Origin: JAQXDR01 sp038138625
GTDB lineage: Bacteria > Pseudomonadota > Alphaproteobacteria > Rhodobacterales > Rhodobacteraceae
Length of the DNA stretch: 55,435 nucleotides
Assembly (NCBI GenBank): GCA_038138625.1
Contig: JAYQEA010000007.1
Span: 1-55,435 of the forward strand
Direction: 5' to 3'
Under the pieces are notes generated by a model. It saw nothing but the letters and a program-made list of their open reading frames with translations. It ran no database searches and had not been told where the DNA came from. The position numbers were made by a program, and so were the translations under genes. Positions 17,362 through 27,249 of this stretch are shown here, piece after piece. The stretch's first letter is position 1, and the number at the start of each line of letters is the position of its first letter.

Positions 17362-18523
17362 TTGCCGCTTTTACGTGATATAGTTTTGTGCCGCAGGCCT
17401 GCGGCTGCCTTTGCCCAGATCGGAGTGTTCTGGGGTGCATTTGCCGGTTTGATCCCGCAGATCAAGTCGCAGGTTGCATTGACTGACGCAGGCTTTGGTC
17501 TGGTGATGCTGGTGGCATCGATGGGGGCAATGTTGGCGATGACGGCTGCGCCTTGGGTCGATCGATACCTGAGGGTCCAAGCCCTTCCTGTTATGGCGGG
17601 ATTGACCGCAACTATGGCTCTTTTGCCGGGCCTGTCTGTGATGTGGTATCACTTTTTGGGGTCTATGCTCTTGGTCACTATGTGTGTCGGGACACTCGAT
17701 GTTTTGATGAATGCCCGCGTCAGCGAAATCGAAGCGCGGGTTGAACGGCCCTTGATGAACCTCAACCACGCTATTTTCTCGTTTGCTTATGCAATTGGGG
17801 CCTTGATTGCCGGCGCAATGCGCGAAGTGGGCATGGGATCCTTTGTCATCCTTTCCACGGTGGCAGTGGTCATGGTGCTGTTGTTACCGGTAACGCGTGG
17901 CGGGGATGTAGGGGAAACCAGCACAGATGATGCACGGCCGGTGACCGGACTGAAATGGTCGTTAATTTTACCAGCGGGTCTAATCGTGCTTGTGGCATTC
18001 ATGTCCGAAAATGCGACCGAGGCATGGTCGGCGTTGCATTTGGAACGCAGCATGGGGGCAGGGGCTCTGACTGGCACGCTCGGTCCCTCAATTCTTGGCT
18101 TGACGATGGGCGTCGGGCGACTGACCGGGCAGGTTGTCTCGCAACGGTGGTCCGAGGCCTTGGTTATCCGGTGGGCGGCGTTACTGACCGCGTCAGGTGC
18201 TTTTTTAGGGGGCTGGGCAGATCATCTTGCGCTTGGTTATCTCGGTTTCGGGATGCTTGGGCTTGGGGTGTCTGTGATCGGGCCACTGGCACTGGCTTGG
18301 GTNNNNNNNNNNGGCTTGGGTGGGACGGCTTGTTACAGCCGAGCATCGGACACTGGCAATCAGTCGTGTGGCCGTTTTGGGATATTCCGGCTTTTTCATT
18401 GGGCCGCCTCTGATGGGATTTCTCAGCGAAGGCTTCGGGCTGGCCGTTTCATTTTCAGCGATCGGGTTTGTGCTGCTGCTCGTGCCTGTTGTACTGGTCC
18501 CGCTGGTGCAGCGCCGCGGCTGA
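17362..18523 (+). CDS. MFS transporter (split by a 10-N assembly gap)
   Basis: A 12-helix major facilitator protein. Before the gap at 18303-18312 the frame encodes 313 residues with a typical loop 2-3 region (APWVDRYLR) and NARVSEIEARVERPLMNLNHA. After the gap the correct frame is GRLVTAEHRTLAISRVAVLG through PPLMGFLSEGFGLAVSF to a stop at 18523. The nine bases GGCTTGGGT occur on both sides of the N run. Collapsing the duplication and the Ns restores one frame (PLALAW-V-GRLV), giving about 380 residues. The TTG at 17362 is the first usable start and is uncertain. It resembles YbjJ-type MFS members; the substrate is unknown. Confidence 0.82.
18303..18312. other. Assembly gap (10 N) flanked by a 9-base duplication
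   Basis: The Ns at 18303-18312 are preceded by GGCTTGGGT at 18294-18302 and followed by the same nine bases at 18313-18321. This is the pattern expected when two contig ends that actually overlap are joined with a dummy spacer. Removing 18303-18321 keeps the MFS gene open. Confidence 0.8.
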
Positions 18524-18559
18524 TATACGGCTGTGGCGATCGGTGCATACGCAATTATG

Positions 18560-19723
18560 TCAAACCCAGGCGTCGTTGAAACCTTTTGGAATCATCAAGA
18601 TGTCACGATCGACTGCCTGAATGTTGGTGTGCCCGCACAGCGCCATGGACATGTCCAGTTCCTTGTGGATGATGTTGAGCGCATCTGTCACGCCCGCCTC
18701 ACCTTTGGCGCCCAACCCATAAACGTAGGCGCGTCCGATATGTGTCCCCTTTGCCCCCATGGCCATGGCTTTCAAAACGTCCTGTCCAGAGCGTATTCCG
18801 CTATCCAGATGAACTTCGATCTTGTCACCGACAGCGTCCAGAATTGCAGGTAATGCCCGGATCGAGCTTAGGGCGCCATCCAGTTGCCGCCCCCCATGGT
18901 TCGAGACGATAATGGCGTCAGCACCCACGTTGCACGCCTCGAGCGCGTCCCGCGGATCCATAATTCCTTTGATGATCAGGGGGCCATCCCACATCTTGCG
19001 AAATTGGCGAATACGATCCCAATTCAGAGATTGGTCAAAAGCCTCGGCCGTCCATGACCCCAGGGATGATGCATCCTGAACCCCTTTTGCATGTCCAACG
19101 ATATTGCCGAAAAATCTACGTTTGGTACGAAGCATGCCTAGGCCCCAGTGAACCTTGGTCATCATATTGGCGATATTTTTGACGGTCAGTTTGGGGGGGG
19201 CGGACAGACCATTCTTCAGGTCCTTGTGACGTTGGCCAAGCAGTTGCAGATCAACCGTTATGATGGCAGCCGAACAGTTTGCATCTTTGGCTCTGTCAAA
19301 CAGCCGCTGCATGAAATCATCGTCCTTGAGCGTGTAGACCTGCATCCAGAACGGAACATCGGTGTTTTCGGCCACATCTTCGATAGAGCAAATGGACATC
19401 GTCGACAGGGTAAAAGGCACACCAAATGATGCGGCTGCGCGGGCTGCTTTTATCTCGCCATCATAATGTTGCATCCCAGTTAGCCCAACGGGTGCCAAGG
19501 CCACTGGCATGGCCACATCTTGTCCGATCATATGCGTTGTGGTGGACCGCCCAGCCATATCTATCGCCACGCGCTGACGCAGATAAAGCTTATCAAAATC
19601 CGAAGAATTCTCGCGAAAGGTCTGCTCGCTCCAGCTGCCGGATTCGCAGTAATCAAAAAACATTTTCGGAACCCGACGCGCATACAGCCGACGCAGATCC
19701 TCAATTTCAGTGATCACAGACAT
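18560..19723 (-). CDS. lldD: FMN-dependent alpha-hydroxy-acid dehydrogenase (L-lactate dehydrogenase-like)
   Basis: 387 residues of the LldD/glycolate oxidase/mandelate dehydrogenase family. Marks are the N-terminal MFFDYCESGSWSE, LAPVGLTGMQHYDGE, the FMN site, and the active-site SNHGGRQLDG with catalytic His and Arg, then GIRSGQDVLKAMAMGAKG. Length and motifs fit L-lactate dehydrogenase (quinone). Other 2-hydroxyacids are possible substrates. The gene stands alone between a convergent MFS gene and trpA upstream on the same strand (109 bases). Confidence 0.88.
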   Translation of the reverse strand: MSVITEIEDLRRLYARRVPKMFFDYCESGSWSEQTFRENSSDFDKLYLRQRVAIDMAGRSTTTHMIGQDVAMPVALAPVGLTGMQHYDGEIKAARAAASFGVPFTLSTMSICSIEDVAENTDVPFWMQVYTLKDDDFMQRLFDRAKDANCSAAIITVDLQLLGQRHKDLKNGLSAPPKLTVKNIANMMTKVHWGLGMLRTKRRFFGNIVGHAKGVQDASSLGSWTAEAFDQSLNWDRIRQFRKMWDGPLIIKGIMDPRDALEACNVGADAIIVSNHGGRQLDGALSSIRALPAILDAVGDKIEVHLDSGIRSGQDVLKAMAMGAKGTHIGRAYVYGLGAKGEAGVTDALNIIHKELDMSMALCGHTNIQAVDRDILMIPKGFNDAWV

Positions 19724-19832
19724 AACCGTCCCTTTCCTGGGCTTATTGGTTATGTTTGGTTACCAATTTTCAGGTTTGCGTGCAATGCCTGCAAAGCACT
19801 TGGCTCTAACTGTCGCTGTGATGACCCAGATT

Positions 19833-20624
19833 TCAGGCGCTGTGGGCACCACTGGCAAGGCTTTCAACAAAGCTCAAAACATCTGCGGGGGATTTACCTT
19901 CGCCAATTTCCGACACGATGGCCGAGCCAACAACACACCCATCAGAAATCGCCGCTATATCGCGGGCACGCTCTGGGGTACGAATGCCGAACCCGACGAC
20001 AATGGGCAGGTCGGTTGCAGACTTAATACGGGCTACTTCGGGACCTACGTTGTCTGCTTCGGCCGCGGCAGCACCGGTGATGCCGGTTATAGATACATAA
20101 TAGACAAAGCCCGATGTGTTTTGCAGAACTGTCGGAAGGCGGTGATCATCAGTTGTTGGGGTGGCAAGGCGAATAAAATCTATGCCGGCGGCCAAGGCAG
20201 GCAGGCACAACTCTGTGTCTTCCTCCGGGGGCAGGTCGACAACGATCAACCCGTCTATCCCTGCGTCTTTTGCATCTGCCAAAAACTGCTCAACCCCGTG
20301 TGAATAGATCGGATTGTAATACCCCATCAAGACGATGGGCGTTGTGTTGTCTGTTTTGCGAAAGTGACGGGCCATGTCCAAAGTGCGATTGAGGGTCATG
20401 CCATTGTCCAGCGCCCGTTGACCGGCCAGCTGGATGGTTGGGCCGTCCGCCATTGGGTCTGTGAATGGCAGCCCAAGCTCGATAATGTCCACACCTGCGG
20501 CAGGAAGCCCCATCATGATCTCTAACGACGTATCATAATCGGGATCACCGGCCATGATATAGGTAACAAACGCCTTTTTTCCTGATGCGTTCAGAGTGGC
20601 AAATTTTGCGGCAATACGAGACAT
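19833..20624 (-). CDS. trpA: Tryptophan synthase alpha chain
   Basis: 263 residues. The catalytic Glu lies in VDIIELGLPFTDP and the Asp in DPMADGPTIQ, with phosphate-binding GFGIRTPERA and GSAIVSEI near the end. It cleaves indole-3-glycerol phosphate to indole and glyceraldehyde 3-phosphate and channels indole to TrpB. It is divergent from ychF and separated from trpB by pth, rplY, an MFS gene and lldD. Confidence 0.98.
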   Translation of the reverse strand: MSRIAAKFATLNASGKKAFVTYIMAGDPDYDTSLEIMMGLPAAGVDIIELGLPFTDPMADGPTIQLAGQRALDNGMTLNRTLDMARHFRKTDNTTPIVLMGYYNPIYSHGVEQFLADAKDAGIDGLIVVDLPPEEDTELCLPALAAGIDFIRLATPTTDDHRLPTVLQNTSGFVYYVSITGITGAAAAEADNVGPEVARIKSATDLPIVVGFGIRTPERARDIAAISDGCVVGSAIVSEIGEGKSPADVLSFVESLASGAHSA

Positions 20625-20952
20625 AATGGTTTCCCCGAAAAGAACAGCGAACCTGTCGCCTTGGGTCGTTTAAACGGGGTGTGCGCCACCGGCCAGAAAA
20701 AATCAACCACGCGCGGCAAAGAAAGCTTCGAGGGCGTGTTGTTGACGCAATGTCAAAGTGGACGGTACGGATGTTTCTGTTGGTCCAAGCAACAGCGTAT
20801 CGTTGTTCGCTCGGTCACAAGCGATGTGTCGATGGCGTCTGTGGACATGGCCGCTCAGGCCAGGCTATTTGGGTCATATCGGCCCCTTGATGGCTTGCGC
20901 GCAGGCGGACGCAGGCGTATGACCCCGCGCGTAGGATCATGCGGAGAGTGTT
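20625..20952. other. Divergent intergenic region trpA / ychF
   Basis: 328 bases between two outward-facing starts. It must carry both promoters. I see no convincing small gene; frames of 60-110 codons here have no recognisable sequence or good start sites. No trp leader peptide (run of Trp codons) or riboswitch is visible. Confidence 0.55.
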
Positions 20953-22050
20953 ATGGGTTTCAGAATGGGAATTGTCGGGTTGCCTAATGTGGGCAAGTCC
21001 ACCTTGTTCAATGCACTGACCAAAACAGCAGCGGCTCAGGCAGCAAATTTTCCGTTCTGCACGATCGAGCCGAATGTTGGGGATGTCGCAGTCCCTGATC
21101 ACCGCTTGAACGCCTTGGCGGATCTTGCCAAATCCAAACAGGTGATTCCCGCCCGCATGACGTTTGTGGACATCGCCGGATTGGTTAAAGGGGCGTCCAA
21201 AGGAGAAGGGCTCGGCAACCAGTTTTTGGCCAATATTCGGGAAGTGGATGCCATAGCGCATGTTCTGCGATGCTTTGACGACGGTGATGTCACCCATGTC
21301 GAAGGGCGGGTGAACCCCGTAGAAGATGCAGAAGTGATCGAAACAGAACTGATGATCGCGGATCTGGAGAGTATTGAAAAGAGGCTTCAGAATATTGTTC
21401 GCAAAGTTCGGGGTGGTGATAAAGAAGCCGTGCAACAACAGCGGTTGATGGAAGCCGCCAAATCCATGCTGGAAAGTGGCAAGCCTGCACGGATGGTCGA
21501 GGTGGCGCAGGATGATGAAAAAGCGTGGAAGATGCTTCAGCTTTTGACAACCAAGCCTATTCTTTACGTGTGTAACGTAGCAGAGGATGAGGCTGCCAAT
21601 GGGAATGCCTACAGTCAGGCTGTGGCCGACATGGCAGCATCTGAAGGCAACGCCCATGTCATTATTTCGGCCAAGATCGAAGAAGAAATCAGCCAGCTGG
21701 ATGAGGATGAAGCGGGGATGTTTCTCGAAGAGCTTGGTCTGCGAGAGGCCGGACTGGATCGATTGATCCGTGCGGGCTACGATCTGCTCATGCTTGAGAC
21801 ATATTTCACTGTCGGCCCAAAAGAGGCCCGCGCTTGGACTATTCGTCTCGGGACGCTGGCGCCACAGGCGGCTGGTGTCATCCATGGTGATTTCGAAAAG
21901 GGCTTCATCCGCGCAGAAACTGTATCCTATGACGACTATATCGCCTTGGGCAGCGAACAGGCAGCACGTGATGCGGGCAAGCTGCGGGCAGAGGGCAAAT
22001 CCTACACTGTCAAGGATGGCGACGTTTTACATTTCCTTTTCAACACTTGA
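20953..22050 (+). CDS. ychF: Redox-regulated ATPase YchF
   Basis: 365 residues of the Obg-related YchF/OLA1 family. The P-loop is GLPNVGKSTLFNALT. The G3 segment is DIAGLVKGASKGEGLGNQF and the family-specific NVAEDEA replaces the NKxD, giving ATP preference. The C-terminal TGS-like domain has TYFTVGPKEARAW, AAGVIHGDFEKGFIRAE and a final KDGDVLHFLFN. It is a ribosome-associated stress regulator in the cytoplasm. The ATG at 20953 follows GGAGAG. Confidence 0.97.
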   Translation: MGFRMGIVGLPNVGKSTLFNALTKTAAAQAANFPFCTIEPNVGDVAVPDHRLNALADLAKSKQVIPARMTFVDIAGLVKGASKGEGLGNQFLANIREVDAIAHVLRCFDDGDVTHVEGRVNPVEDAEVIETELMIADLESIEKRLQNIVRKVRGGDKEAVQQQRLMEAAKSMLESGKPARMVEVAQDDEKAWKMLQLLTTKPILYVCNVAEDEAANGNAYSQAVADMAASEGNAHVIISAKIEEEISQLDEDEAGMFLEELGLREAGLDRLIRAGYDLLMLETYFTVGPKEARAWTIRLGTLAPQAAGVIHGDFEKGFIRAETVSYDDYIALGSEQAARDAGKLRAEGKSYTVKDGDVLHFLFNT

Positions 22051-22331
22051 GAACCGTGTCGAAACAGGACTGGTTTGAATCTATGTTGCCCTTTGAGACG
22101 ATTTAAAATGGACGATGGTTGCATGCGCATGATGGCTGCCGTCTACAGCAGCCTGCAAGATGGCACATCACTGTCAGCATACGGGCCGAGAAGGCCAGCG
22201 TTCAGACGGGGTCAGCCAGAAGCATAGATACATTCCTGCACGCAGGTTTATATCCATGCGCGTGGTCGGTTTTAGTCAGATCTTGTGCCTTTGGTGTGCG
22301 TACACCTCGAACGAGAGTATCACTGGCCCGA

Positions 22332-24458
22332 TCAGCCGCGTGCCTCACGAATCAAGTGCAATATATCTTGGGCTGCTTCAGGGATATTTGTTCCAGGGCC
22401 GAATATGGCTTTGACCCCGGCGTCATACAGAAATTGATAATCCTGCTGGGGAATGACACCGCCACAAATTACCAAGATATCCTCGGCGCCCTGAGCTTTG
22501 AGGGCTGCGACCAATTGCGGCGCGAGGGTCTTGTGGCCTGCGGCCTGACTGGAGATCCCGACAATATGCACATCGTTGTCGACGGCGTCCTGTGCGGCTT
22601 CGTCAGGTGTTTGAAACAACGGTCCGACATCTACATCAAACCCGATATCGGCAAAAGCTGTAGCGATCACCTTGGCGCCCCTGTCGTGGCCATCCTGACC
22701 CATTTTGACAACCAGCATGCGAGGACGTCGGCCCTCGGTTTCGGCAAACTCTTCCACAGACGCCTGAATAGCGGCAAAGCCTTCGTCGCCCTCATAGGCG
22801 GCGCCATAGACACCGGCCAATGTCTTGACCTCTGCACGATGTCGACCGAATTCCTGTTCCATCGCGAGGCTGATTTCGCCAACGCTGGCGCGTGCGCGGG
22901 CGGCCTCGACCGCGGCCTCTAGCAGATTGCCGCCCTCTTTTGCACGACGGGTCAGTTCGGCCAGTGTGGTTTGGCAGGCGGCCTCGTCCCGAGCCATCCT
23001 GATCTGCGCAAGCCGTTCGACCTGTGCCTCGCGGACGGCTTGATTGTCGATATCGAGAATGTCGATGTCGTCTTCTTTTTCAAGCCGGTATTTGTTGACG
23101 CCCACGATAACCTCATCGCCGCGATCAATCATCGCCTGACGTCGCGCAGCAGTTTCTTCGATCCGTAGCTTCGGCATACCGCTGGCCACGGCTTTGGTCA
23201 TACCGCCCATGTCCTGCACCTCTTCGATCAGCGCCCAGGCCTTGTCGGCAAGTTCGGCGGTCAGGCTTTCTACGTAGTAGCTGCCCGCCAGAGGATCTAC
23301 GACATTTGTGATCCCGGTCTCTTCTTGCAAAATCAGTTGCGTATTGCGCGCTATGCGCGCGCTAAAGTCGGTCGGCAGGGCAATGGCTTCATCGAGGGCG
23401 TTTGTATGCAGTGATTGGGTGCCACCAAGGGCTGCGGCCATAGCTTCATAGGCCGTGCGCACCACGTTGTTGTAGGGGTCTTGCTCTTGCAGGGATACGC
23501 CCGATGTCTGGCAATGGGTCCGTAACATCTTGGATCTTGGGGATTTAGCGCCAAATTCGGTCATAATGCGGTGCCAGAGCAAGCGCGCCGCCCTGAGCTT
23601 TGCGGCTTCCATGAAGAAATTCATGCCAATCGCAAAAAAGAACGACAGCCTCCCGGCAAATTTATCAACATCCATGCCAGCATCAATTGCAGCACGCACA
23701 TATTCGCGGCCATCAGCCAAGGTATAGGCAAGTTCCTGAACCAGATTGGCACCGGCCTCTTGCATGTGGTAGCCAGAAATCGAGATCGAGTTGAACTTTG
23801 GCATTTTTTCCGAGGTGTAGTGAATGATATCCGAGATGATCCGCATGCTCGGTTCGGGCGGATAGATATAGGTGTTTCGCACCATGAATTCTTTCAAAAT
23901 GTCGTTCTGAATCGTTCCCGACAAAACGGATTGATCGTGGCCTTGCTCTTCTCCTGCAACGATAAAGCTGGCCAGAACGGGGATAACCGCACCGTTCATT
24001 GTCATGGAAACGGAAACCTTATCCAAAGGAATTCCATTAAACAGGATTTTCATGTCCTCGACGCTGTCGATTGCAACACCGGCTTTGCCAACATCGCCCA
24101 CCACGCGGGGATGATCGCTGTCATATCCGCGGTGCGTGGCCAGATCAAAGGCTACTGATACACCCTGCTGTCCTGCTGCAAGGGCCCGTCTGTAGAATGC
24201 GTTGGACTCTTCGGCCGTGGAAAAGCCCGCATATTGCCGGATCGTCCAGGGGCGGCCTGCGTACATCGTCGCCCTGACGCCGCGTGTAAATGGTTCTTGT
24301 CCCGGAGCGCCGCCCATATGCGCCAGACCCTCGGTATCCTCACGACCATAAACAGGCTTGACGTCGATCCCTTCGAGTGTGTGCCAGGTTAAGCTGTCCA
24401 AACTCCGTCCACGAAGTTCTTTCTCAGCCAAAGCTTTCCAGTCGGTCAGATCGGTCAT
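22332..24458 (-). CDS. scpA: Methylmalonyl-CoA mutase (single-chain)
   Basis: 708 residues. The N-terminal (beta/alpha)8 domain has YAGRPWTIRQYAGFSTAEES and SVAFDLATHRGYDSDHPRV; the C-terminal B12-binding domain has the DGHDRG motif with the axial His, and GGVIPQQDYQFL. It isomerises (R)-methylmalonyl-CoA to succinyl-CoA using adenosylcobalamin. It completes the propionyl-CoA route with pccA and pccB a few kb away on the same strand. The small DUF4174 gene between them is on the opposite strand. Confidence 0.97.
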   Translation of the reverse strand: MTDLTDWKALAEKELRGRSLDSLTWHTLEGIDVKPVYGREDTEGLAHMGGAPGQEPFTRGVRATMYAGRPWTIRQYAGFSTAEESNAFYRRALAAGQQGVSVAFDLATHRGYDSDHPRVVGDVGKAGVAIDSVEDMKILFNGIPLDKVSVSMTMNGAVIPVLASFIVAGEEQGHDQSVLSGTIQNDILKEFMVRNTYIYPPEPSMRIISDIIHYTSEKMPKFNSISISGYHMQEAGANLVQELAYTLADGREYVRAAIDAGMDVDKFAGRLSFFFAIGMNFFMEAAKLRAARLLWHRIMTEFGAKSPRSKMLRTHCQTSGVSLQEQDPYNNVVRTAYEAMAAALGGTQSLHTNALDEAIALPTDFSARIARNTQLILQEETGITNVVDPLAGSYYVESLTAELADKAWALIEEVQDMGGMTKAVASGMPKLRIEETAARRQAMIDRGDEVIVGVNKYRLEKEDDIDILDIDNQAVREAQVERLAQIRMARDEAACQTTLAELTRRAKEGGNLLEAAVEAARARASVGEISLAMEQEFGRHRAEVKTLAGVYGAAYEGDEGFAAIQASVEEFAETEGRRPRMLVVKMGQDGHDRGAKVIATAFADIGFDVDVGPLFQTPDEAAQDAVDNDVHIVGISSQAAGHKTLAPQLVAALKAQGAEDILVICGGVIPQQDYQFLYDAGVKAIFGPGTNIPEAAQDILHLIREARG

Positions 24459-24601
24459 GCGCGTGATGTCCTTCAGTCCAATGTGTTGCAGCGCAGGGCC
24501 ATCCTGCGCTTGATTAACGCTTTTTAGGTGTACGGCGCCTCTCGAAGATCGCGTCCTTTACCCTATATATTAAGGAACAGTCCAACCAGAGGCCTATCCC
24601 T

Positions 24602-25012
24602 ATGTTGCGCAGCCTTGCCGCTTTTTTCTTTTTCGCCTTGCCTGTATCTGCTCAAGACACATTGTCAGCCTCGAATGTATCGATCGATGATTATCTGTGG
24701 ACCCATAGGCCGGTCATTGTCTTTGCCGACAGCCCTGCAGACCCAAGGTTTATAGAACAGATGCGACTGCTGGACGTCGGTGTCGCCGATCTGACCGATC
24801 GCGACGTCGTCGTTATTGTCGATACCGATCCTTTGGCGGTGTCTGATTTGCGACAGTCTTTGCGCCCGCGTGGATTTTCGCTTGTTCTTATAGGCAAGGA
24901 TGGTCGTGTAAAACTGCGCAAGCCGCTGCCTTGGGATACCCGCGAGCTGGGCCGCGTCATTGATAAAATGCCGATGCGACAGCAAGAGCTGAAGAGCCGA
25001 AGATCCGACTAG
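24602..25012 (+). CDS. DUF4174 domain protein, secreted
   Basis: 136 residues. The signal peptide MLRSLAAFFFFALPVSAQ is followed by a thioredoxin-like DUF4174 domain: RPVIVFADSPADPRFIEQM, then FSLVLIGKDGRVKLRKP. This family is usually found as a small periplasmic protein of unknown function and lacks a CxxC redox pair here. It lies between scpA and pccA, the only plus-strand gene in that cluster. The function is not known. Confidence 0.82.
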   Translation: MLRSLAAFFFFALPVSAQDTLSASNVSIDDYLWTHRPVIVFADSPADPRFIEQMRLLDVGVADLTDRDVVVIVDTDPLAVSDLRQSLRPRGFSLVLIGKDGRVKLRKPLPWDTRELGRVIDKMPMRQQELKSRRSD

Positions 25013-25131
25013 CTGTTTGAAATATGTAATCAGGCTTGCCAAAATTGGCACGGGACTAAGGCCGCGTGGGCCGAGTTTTCCGCAAAAAGGACCTGGCGCG
25101 TGCATAGAAAACAGGACCACTGGATCGTCTC

Positions 25132-27189
25132 CTACTCGAACTCCATAATGACGTCATCTACCGCCAGACTTTGACCTGCTTTGGCATTGATCTTAGAGAT
25201 CACGCCGCGCTTTTCCGCGCGCAGGATATTTTCCATTTTCATCGCCTCGACTGTGCACAGGGCCTGGCCGTCCTGCACTTCGTCACCTACAGCTACGTCA
25301 ACTTTCACAATCAAGCCGGGCATCGGGCACAATAGCATTTTGGACGTATCGGGTGGTACTTTCTCTATCATCAATTCGGCCAGTTCGGCCTGACGTGGCG
25401 TGCGCACGTTTACCTTTAAATCAGCGCCCCGCGACCGGATGCGGAACCCTTGGGTTATTTTTCCAACCTTCAAGACAAGGGCGGTTCCATCCACCATCAT
25501 ATTGGCAAGCTGATTTCCCGGTGTCCAATCCCCACTGACCCGCATTTCCGCACCATCCGAAAAGCGCACGGTCGCACCGTCTCGATCGGCATCAATCCCC
25601 ACGTCATAACGTGTTTTTTGCAGGGTCACGACCCAATCGGTGCCGACCTTGCGTTCATGGTTATCGATCCGGCCGGAAATCCGTGCACGGCGTATTTCGG
25701 CAACACGATGCATCGCGGCAGCGGCAGCTGCGATCCGACGCAAGTCGTGATCTTTGAGTGTCACACCCACAAAGCCATCGGGATATTCTTCGGCAATGAA
25801 TGCCGTGGTCATGTCCCCGGACACAAACTTGGGATGATCCATGACCGCAGATACAAATGGAAGATTATGCCCGATGCCTTCGACCTCAAAGCTGTCCAAA
25901 GCAGAGCGCATCGCCTCAATCGCTGCATCGCGGGTTGGCCCCCAAGTGCATAGCTTGGCAATCATGGGATCGTAATACATGCTGATCTCTCCGCCCTCGA
26001 ACACGCCTGTATCATTGCGGATGGCCGTGTTGCCGGTCGGTGCAGTTGCATCGGCATTCATCACCCAAGTGCCAGCATCAACCATAGGACCGGCAGCGAT
26101 TTCTGCGGGGGGACGATACCGCGTGAGACGCCCGATAGACGGAAGAAATTCACGGTAGGGATCCTCTGCATACAGGCGGTTTTCTATTGCCCATCCCGTG
26201 CGCTGCACATCGCTTTGCGTCATGGACAGTGGCTCACCATTGGCAATACGGATCATCTGCTCCACAAGGTCAACGCCTGTGATCAATTCGGTCACAGGAT
26301 GTTCAACCTGTAATCTTGTATTCATTTCAAGAAAGTAGAAGTTTTTGTTGCCATCAACAATGAACTCTACCGTTCCTGCACTTGCATAGCCAACAGCCTT
26401 GGCCAAGGCACAGGATTGTTCTCCCATTGCGCGGCGGGTGTCCTCATCCAGAAACGGAGACGGGGCTTCCTCGACAACCTTTTGATTGCGGCGCTGGATT
26501 GAGCATTCCCGTTCGTTAAGGTAGATCGCATTGCCATGTGTATCGCACAGTACCTGGATTTCGATGTGCCGGGGCTGGGTGACGAATTTTTCGATAAATA
26601 TCCGGTCATCCCCAAAGCTGTTGGCCGCCTCATTTTTCGAGCTTTGGAACCCTTCGCGAGCCTCTTGATCCGACCACGCGATGCGCATGCCCTTGCCACC
26701 GCCGCCTGCACTGGCCTTGATCATCACGGGATACCCGATCTTGTTGCTGATGTTGACGGCCTCGTCTGCGTCCTCGATCAGACCCATATAACCAGGTACT
26801 GTGCTGACGCCCGCCTCTTGGGCGATCTTTTTGGATGTGATCTTGTCGCCCATAGCTTCAATCGCCCGCTTCGGCGGCCCGACAAAAGCCACACCTGCTG
26901 CGTCTAATGCTTCGGCGAACTTGGGGTTTTCGGACAAAAACCCATAGCCGGGATGAACGGCTTGCGCGCCACTTTGCGCAATAGCGTCCATAATCTTGTC
27001 AATGACGATATAAGACTGGTTGGCAGGTGGCGGACCAATGTGAATCGCCTCATCCGCCATTGAAACATGCAGAGCGTTTTTGTCCGCATCGGAATAGACT
27101 GCCACTGTTTTCAGCCCCATCTTGCGCGCAGTCTTGATAACCCGGCACGCGATCTCGCCGCGATTGGCGATCAGGATTTTGTCAAACAT
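25132..27189 (-). CDS. pccA: Propionyl-CoA carboxylase alpha subunit (biotin carboxylase and BCCP)
   Basis: 685 residues. The biotin carboxylase domain begins MFDKILIANRGEIACRVIKT and has ATP-grasp motifs (MIKASAGGGGKGMRI) and FLEMNTRLQVEHPVTE. A BT linker domain follows, then the biotinyl domain with EAMKMEN near the C-terminus. With PccB it carboxylates propionyl-CoA to (S)-methylmalonyl-CoA. Acetyl/methylcrotonyl-CoA carboxylase subunits are similar, but the linkage to pccB and the mutase supports PccA. Confidence 0.96.
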   Translation of the reverse strand: MFDKILIANRGEIACRVIKTARKMGLKTVAVYSDADKNALHVSMADEAIHIGPPPANQSYIVIDKIMDAIAQSGAQAVHPGYGFLSENPKFAEALDAAGVAFVGPPKRAIEAMGDKITSKKIAQEAGVSTVPGYMGLIEDADEAVNISNKIGYPVMIKASAGGGGKGMRIAWSDQEAREGFQSSKNEAANSFGDDRIFIEKFVTQPRHIEIQVLCDTHGNAIYLNERECSIQRRNQKVVEEAPSPFLDEDTRRAMGEQSCALAKAVGYASAGTVEFIVDGNKNFYFLEMNTRLQVEHPVTELITGVDLVEQMIRIANGEPLSMTQSDVQRTGWAIENRLYAEDPYREFLPSIGRLTRYRPPAEIAAGPMVDAGTWVMNADATAPTGNTAIRNDTGVFEGGEISMYYDPMIAKLCTWGPTRDAAIEAMRSALDSFEVEGIGHNLPFVSAVMDHPKFVSGDMTTAFIAEEYPDGFVGVTLKDHDLRRIAAAAAAMHRVAEIRRARISGRIDNHERKVGTDWVVTLQKTRYDVGIDADRDGATVRFSDGAEMRVSGDWTPGNQLANMMVDGTALVLKVGKITQGFRIRSRGADLKVNVRTPRQAELAELMIEKVPPDTSKMLLCPMPGLIVKVDVAVGDEVQDGQALCTVEAMKMENILRAEKRGVISKINAKAGQSLAVDDVIMEFE

Positions 27190-27249
27190 CGGTCATGGCC
27201 TCTCTTGGTGGTCTGGTCCGCCCATAGGATGGGCGACAATCTGTGGGGG

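Noticed and set aside
20815..21885. 356-codon minus-strand frame
   Set aside because: Antisense shadow of ychF; composition rich in His/Phe/Cys as expected for such frames.
22119..22922. 267-codon plus-strand frame
   Set aside because: Overlaps the C-terminal part of methylmalonyl-CoA mutase on the other strand and has no motif.
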